The translations under genes and the position numbers were made by a program. This document shows, in pieces, positions 5,694 to 8,304 of a stretch of DNA of 8,304 bases. Every line of letters begins with the position of its first letter. The first letter of the stretch is position 1. The notes beneath the pieces were generated by a model. That model worked only from the letters and a program-made list of their open reading frames with translations, searched no databases and was not told the origin of the DNA. Source of the DNA: Candidatus Thorarchaeota archaeon. Lineage in GTDB: Archaea; Asgardarchaeota; Thorarchaeia; Thorarchaeales; Thorarchaeaceae. The stretch spans positions 1 to 8,304 of the forward strand of contig JAGSHP010000323.1 of the NCBI GenBank assembly GCA_029855925.1, in the 5' to 3' direction.

Positions 5694-7030
5694 CCACGAC
5701 CGATGACTATCACATCTCGCTGGACCACTTGTCCCCACTTTCGCTCAGGGATCCGCTCCCGCTCCGGTCTAAGAACCAAGTCCTTGTCCTTCTTCATGAC
5801 CGAACGGACAACATCCTTTGGTATCAAGCGGTATATCTCAAGTCCAGTCCCTTTCAAGAGCGGTCTTGTGTCCATTCGCACCACGCCTCCCGTGGATTGA
5901 ATCACGGGAAGGGTCATAGCGATCTTCCCATCATCCCTGAGCACCTGTACCATGCTCTTGAGTGCCTCGTTGTACAGTTTTGTGAGCTCTCTCATTGTCG
6001 ATATTGCCGTATCGCGGTCCGGTTTCTCTGTCCAGACCGGACCCAGATGCGGTTCTGTTGCAATGCCCTCAACAGACTCCTTCAGCAGCTCGTGTACCTG
6101 TCGTGCGTCACCACGGATGATGCTATAGTCAATCTGCTGACCAAGTTCCTGCCCCAACCATCGGAGATTTGTTCTTGCCCCTTGAGCGGCATCCGGATCG
6201 AGGTCAATCCCTCGTACCCGAATCCCCTGCAGTGCCGCTTCCATGAGAAGAGTGCCAGTCCCACAGAAGGGGTCCAAGACAGTGTCACCCTCCTTCACCC
6301 CGGCAAGGTTGAGAAGTGTTCTGCATATCTTTGGACTCGTGCTTATCTCGCTTGTGACGAACGGCCTCGCCTCGTCACGATATTGTTGAAGCATTGAATC
6401 GTAGACGACCAGTGTGCGTCCAATATAGACGTCTGAGTCCATTATTCCGATGAGAATCTCGGCATTAGGAGGCCGTAATAGATTGTGCTTAGAAATAGTC
6501 TGTGGCCAGAGAGCAGTGGGCGGTCTGTCTGGGTCTCGCCTATCAGGCTCAGAATATAGGTAGTATGCTGCCTTTCGAGCACCTCTGTCGAGAAGACGAT
6601 GCTTCATTGCCTCACTGAGAATCTTAGTCAGTCGCGATAGGTCGATGTTGTCTCTGTTCGACAATGGATACGCACTGACACCGAACTCAACTCGTTTACC
6701 CTGGGGCTTTGGCCAGACAATCTCAACCCATGGGCATTTGAGAAGACGATCTCGTTCTCGGCTCTTGTATGAACCTCTCTTCGGAAAGGCACGCTTGACC
6801 AAGTTCCTCTCCAAGACCATGACTGTAGTTCCTATCTTGTACGCTCCGCCTAGGGCCGTCTGTATCTCTGCAAGTGACTCATCATCTAACGTCTGATCAA
6901 TGTCCACAATCGCCATGGTCCGCGAGTGATCTGTTATCTTGACATTGATGCCCCTATTCTCAAGGCACGCTATCAATTCAGCTATGGAAAGAATCCAGTT
7001 CTTTCCAAGTACAAACATATACTGAGTCAT
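5690..7030 (-). CDS. TRM11-family SAM-dependent tRNA methyltransferase
   Basis: The 446-residue protein belongs to the TRM11/Trm-G10 group, whose characterised archaeal and eukaryotic members methylate N2 of guanosine 10 in tRNA. The N-terminal part (MTQYMFVLGKNWILSIAELIACL) resembles the opening of TRM11 relatives, and residues to about 225 would be the RNA-binding portion. The SAM-binding Rossmann fold starts with SPKICRTLLNLAGVKEGDTV (232-251). Motif I is DPFCGTGT (253-260), and GIDLD (274-278) holds the acidic residue for the SAM ribose. The expected (D/N)PPY catalytic motif IV is replaced by TEPHLGP (325-331), so the exact substrate is uncertain. The ATG overlaps the endonuclease IV stop as ATGA, indicating translational coupling; GGAGAG lies upstream. 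It converges with the longin-like gene with a 4-bp overlap. Confidence 0.87.
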   Translation of the reverse strand: MTQYMFVLGKNWILSIAELIACLENRGINVKITDHSRTMAIVDIDQTLDDESLAEIQTALGGAYKIGTTVMVLERNLVKRAFPKRGSYKSRERDRLLKCPWVEIVWPKPQGKRVEFGVSAYPLSNRDNIDLSRLTKILSEAMKHRLLDRGARKAAYYLYSEPDRRDPDRPPTALWPQTISKHNLLRPPNAEILIGIMDSDVYIGRTLVVYDSMLQQYRDEARPFVTSEISTSPKICRTLLNLAGVKEGDTVLDPFCGTGTLLMEAALQGIRVRGIDLDPDAAQGARTNLRWLGQELGQQIDYSIIRGDARQVHELLKESVEGIATEPHLGPVWTEKPDRDTAISTMRELTKLYNEALKSMVQVLRDDGKIAMTLPVIQSTGGVVRMDTRPLLKGTGLEIYRLIPKDVVRSVMKKDKDLVLRPERERIPERKWGQVVQRDVIVIGRG

Positions 7031-7872
7031 TCTTCGGTGCTCTCCAGTTCTTCGAGGAGAATCTTTGCATACAGTGCTCCCTTCACCGGTTCCGGGGTTT
7101 CAGATATGAATGTAGGCTTGTACCCGTTCTCCTTGACAATTTGGAGCAGAGGCAATAAGTCGGGGCCCCACTCGCTTCCAAGCGGACGGTGTGATTGCTC
7201 TCCAGCCTCTGTGTACGTGATTCCGCTGATGTGGAAGTGCATGTTCTTGGTGAAGAGGTTTCCAAGAGCATCCTCGAATCTGTTGAGTACTTCAATGAAG
7301 CTATCGCGGTCATTTATCCTGCCCTGCGTCCGTGCATGGAGATGTGCCCAGTCAATGGTTGGAATGCACCCATCTACATCTCTGCATATGCTGATAATCT
7401 CGTCCTGAGATCCGAACATGCTCAATTTTCCGGCTATTTCAGGAGCAAGCCATACCTTGCCCAGTAGGTCCTCGTTATGGGCCCACACCTCTCGGAGCGC
7501 TGCGCGAACGACCTCGTATGCCTCATGTTTGCTGAGCCCACCGTACCCTCCTGGATGAAAGACGATTCTCTTCACACCCATCTTTGGAGCCCAGTGCAAC
7601 CCGTTGACCAGCCGCTGCTTTGACTTCTCACGGGTCTCAGGGTTCTTTGAGGCAAGGCTGATGTAGTACGCCCCGTGCATGGACATCGCAACACCCGCTC
7701 GCTCCGAGTTCTCCCGGATAAGCTGGGCCCTGCTCTCGCTCATCCGCAGGCCGCGGACTGCTGCATACTCGAGTGCGTTCAGGCCCAGCTCCTGTAGAAT
7801 GTTGAATACTGCCTCTACCTTCCCCTTTGCCTCTGCGGGATAGCCTGCGGGCCCAAACCGAATCTCGTCCAG
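7027..7872 (-). CDS. nfo: Endonuclease IV-type AP endonuclease, probable CTG start
   Basis: This TIM-barrel trinuclear-zinc enzyme of the endonuclease IV family cleaves DNA at abasic sites in base excision repair. Starting at CTG 7870-7872 gives 281 residues, the normal family length, and includes the conserved opening RFGPAGYP (5-12). Starting at the first ATG (7743) would delete 43 residues including strand 1. Likely zinc ligands by comparison with E. coli Nfo are H66 (SMHGAYYISL), H106 (VFHPGGYG), E145 (APEIAG), D174 and H177 (IDWAHLHA), H212 or H214 (MHFHISG), E225 and H228 (GEQSH) and E258 (ISETP). A GGAGG site 8 nt before the CTG supports this start. It follows the DUF6125-like gene after 3 nt, in the same frame, and its TGA overlaps the methyltransferase ATG. 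Confidence 0.9.
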   Translation of the reverse strand: MDEIRFGPAGYPAEAKGKVEAVFNILQELGLNALEYAAVRGLRMSESRAQLIRENSERAGVAMSMHGAYYISLASKNPETREKSKQRLVNGLHWAPKMGVKRIVFHPGGYGGLSKHEAYEVVRAALREVWAHNEDLLGKVWLAPEIAGKLSMFGSQDEIISICRDVDGCIPTIDWAHLHARTQGRINDRDSFIEVLNRFEDALGNLFTKNMHFHISGITYTEAGEQSHRPLGSEWGPDLLPLLQIVKENGYKPTFISETPEPVKGALYAKILLEELESTEE

Positions 7873-7875
7873 CGA

Positions 7876-8304
7876 TTATTCCTCCAATGTGAACTCCCAC
7901 GAACAATATGCGTCCTCTGGATGCTCATCCGGCGGACAAAAGCGGCATCGTGTTTTGATGCGTGGATCGATGGTCTTGGCAAACTCGGTGTACTCTATGA
8001 TTCCCACCGACTTGCAGGGGAAGTCAGGGAGGCCCTTTCTCTTTCGTGCGACCTGAACACGGCACGAGTTCATTGTGAAGATGAGTTTGTTGTCCCCTTC
8101 CCACTCTGTTGATTGTGTGTTGAGCGCAGCATAGACCCTATACCCAAGAGCCTTCTCCAGTGCCTTGAGACCGCCGCCCTCTGGGATGTTGAACTCTCGC
8201 ATGATCCGCTTGGCCTCAATGGGTGAGAAGATTCTCCACGCCTCACGGTCCAGCTCCATTGCAACATCCATACCGTATTTCTTCTCAAGAGATAGAAAGT
8301 ATGC
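7876..8304 (-). CDS. DUF6125-like cysteine-rich protein (5' truncated by window edge)
   Basis: This is the C-terminal 142 residues of a protein whose frame stays open to the right edge. An internal ATG at 8271 is probably not the start, because the preceding residues (FLSLEKKYGM) continue a helix smoothly into MELDREAWRIF. The N-terminal visible half is helical. The second half carries spaced cysteines, C81, C97, C120, C123 and C134, within MNSCRVQ, FPCKS, RCRFCPPDEHPED and YCSWEF. This layout resembles DUF6125 and the related L-2-amino-thiazoline-4-carboxylate hydrolase-like families, which suggests a metal or redox site. Family assignment is by memory of the motif and the function is unknown. 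It is first in the visible minus-strand cluster; GGAGG for the next gene overlaps its last codons. Confidence 0.7.
   Translation of the reverse strand, partial: AYFLSLEKKYGMDVAMELDREAWRIFSPIEAKRIMREFNIPEGGGLKALEKALGYRVYAALNTQSTEWEGDNKLIFTMNSCRVQVARKRKGLPDFPCKSVGIIEYTEFAKTIDPRIKTRCRFCPPDEHPEDAYCSWEFTLEE
7881..7885 (-). promoter_or_regulatory. nfo: Ribosome-binding site GGAGG deciding the endonuclease IV start
   Basis: On the minus strand GGAGG lies inside the last codons of the DUF6125-like gene, 8 nt before CTG 7872. No ATG, GTG or TTG occurs in frame between the upstream TAA (7876-7878) and ATG 7743, so this site points to CTG initiation. Confidence 0.6.

Noticed and set aside
5729..6397. 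222-codon plus-strand open frame opposite the methyltransferase gene
   Set aside because: It is antisense to a well-supported gene, has no recognisable domain, and its composition is that of a shadow frame.
7637..7906. 89-codon minus-strand frame at the start of the endonuclease gene
   Set aside because: It overlaps the conserved N-terminal endonuclease IV sequence in another frame and is R/G/P-rich without family features.
1..8304. CRISPR array, tRNA/rRNA gene, insertion sequence or prophage
   Set aside because: No spaced direct repeats, no RNA gene signature, no transposase, integrase or terminal inverted repeats were seen.

Overview
This 8.3 kb window looks archaeal, most likely from an Asgard archaeon. 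It encodes transcription factor B, the TldD/TldE-type peptidase subunit, an archaeal-style endonuclease IV and a TRM11-family tRNA methyltransferase. It also encodes a longin-like protein of the kind expanded in Asgard genomes. TATA/BRE-like elements and GGTGAG/GGAGG ribosome-binding sites precede several genes, which also fits archaea. The Asgard placement rests mainly on the longin-like protein and is an inference; no rRNA is present to confirm it.

Layout. (1) 1-1226, plus strand: 3' part of a tldE/pmbA gene, with its 5' end outside the window. (2) 1213-3108, minus: complete arginyl-tRNA synthetase gene, convergent with tldE and overlapping its end by 14 bp. (3) 3109-3370: divergent control region between argS and the TFB gene. 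It holds an argS promoter, a TFB TATA box, an A/C-rich AACAA-motif array and two tandem hairpins sharing a 10-bp repeat. (4) 3371-4396, plus: TFB. (5) 4416-4450: a terminator-like GC hairpin. (6) 4491-4772, plus: small unrecognised beta-rich protein. (7) 4854-5693, plus: longin-like protein with a long helical C-terminal half. (8) 5690-8304, minus: a tight cluster, in transcription order a DUF6125-like cysteine-rich protein (5' end outside the window), endonuclease IV, and a TRM11-family methyltransferase.

The genes are mostly information-processing and maintenance functions: tRNA charging, tRNA modification, transcription initiation, AP-site repair and peptide processing. Packing is dense, with two convergent pairs overlapping at their stops, one ATGA overlap, and a 3-nt gap between the DUF6125-like gene and the endonuclease gene.

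The most useful observations are three. Endonuclease IV appears to start at a CTG codon behind a good GGAGG site, which restores the family's RFGPAGYP N-terminus and full length. The TFB leader carries repeated dyads that suggest regulation, possibly autoregulation. The TRM11-family enzyme has TEPHLGP where the usual (D/N)PPY catalytic motif is expected.
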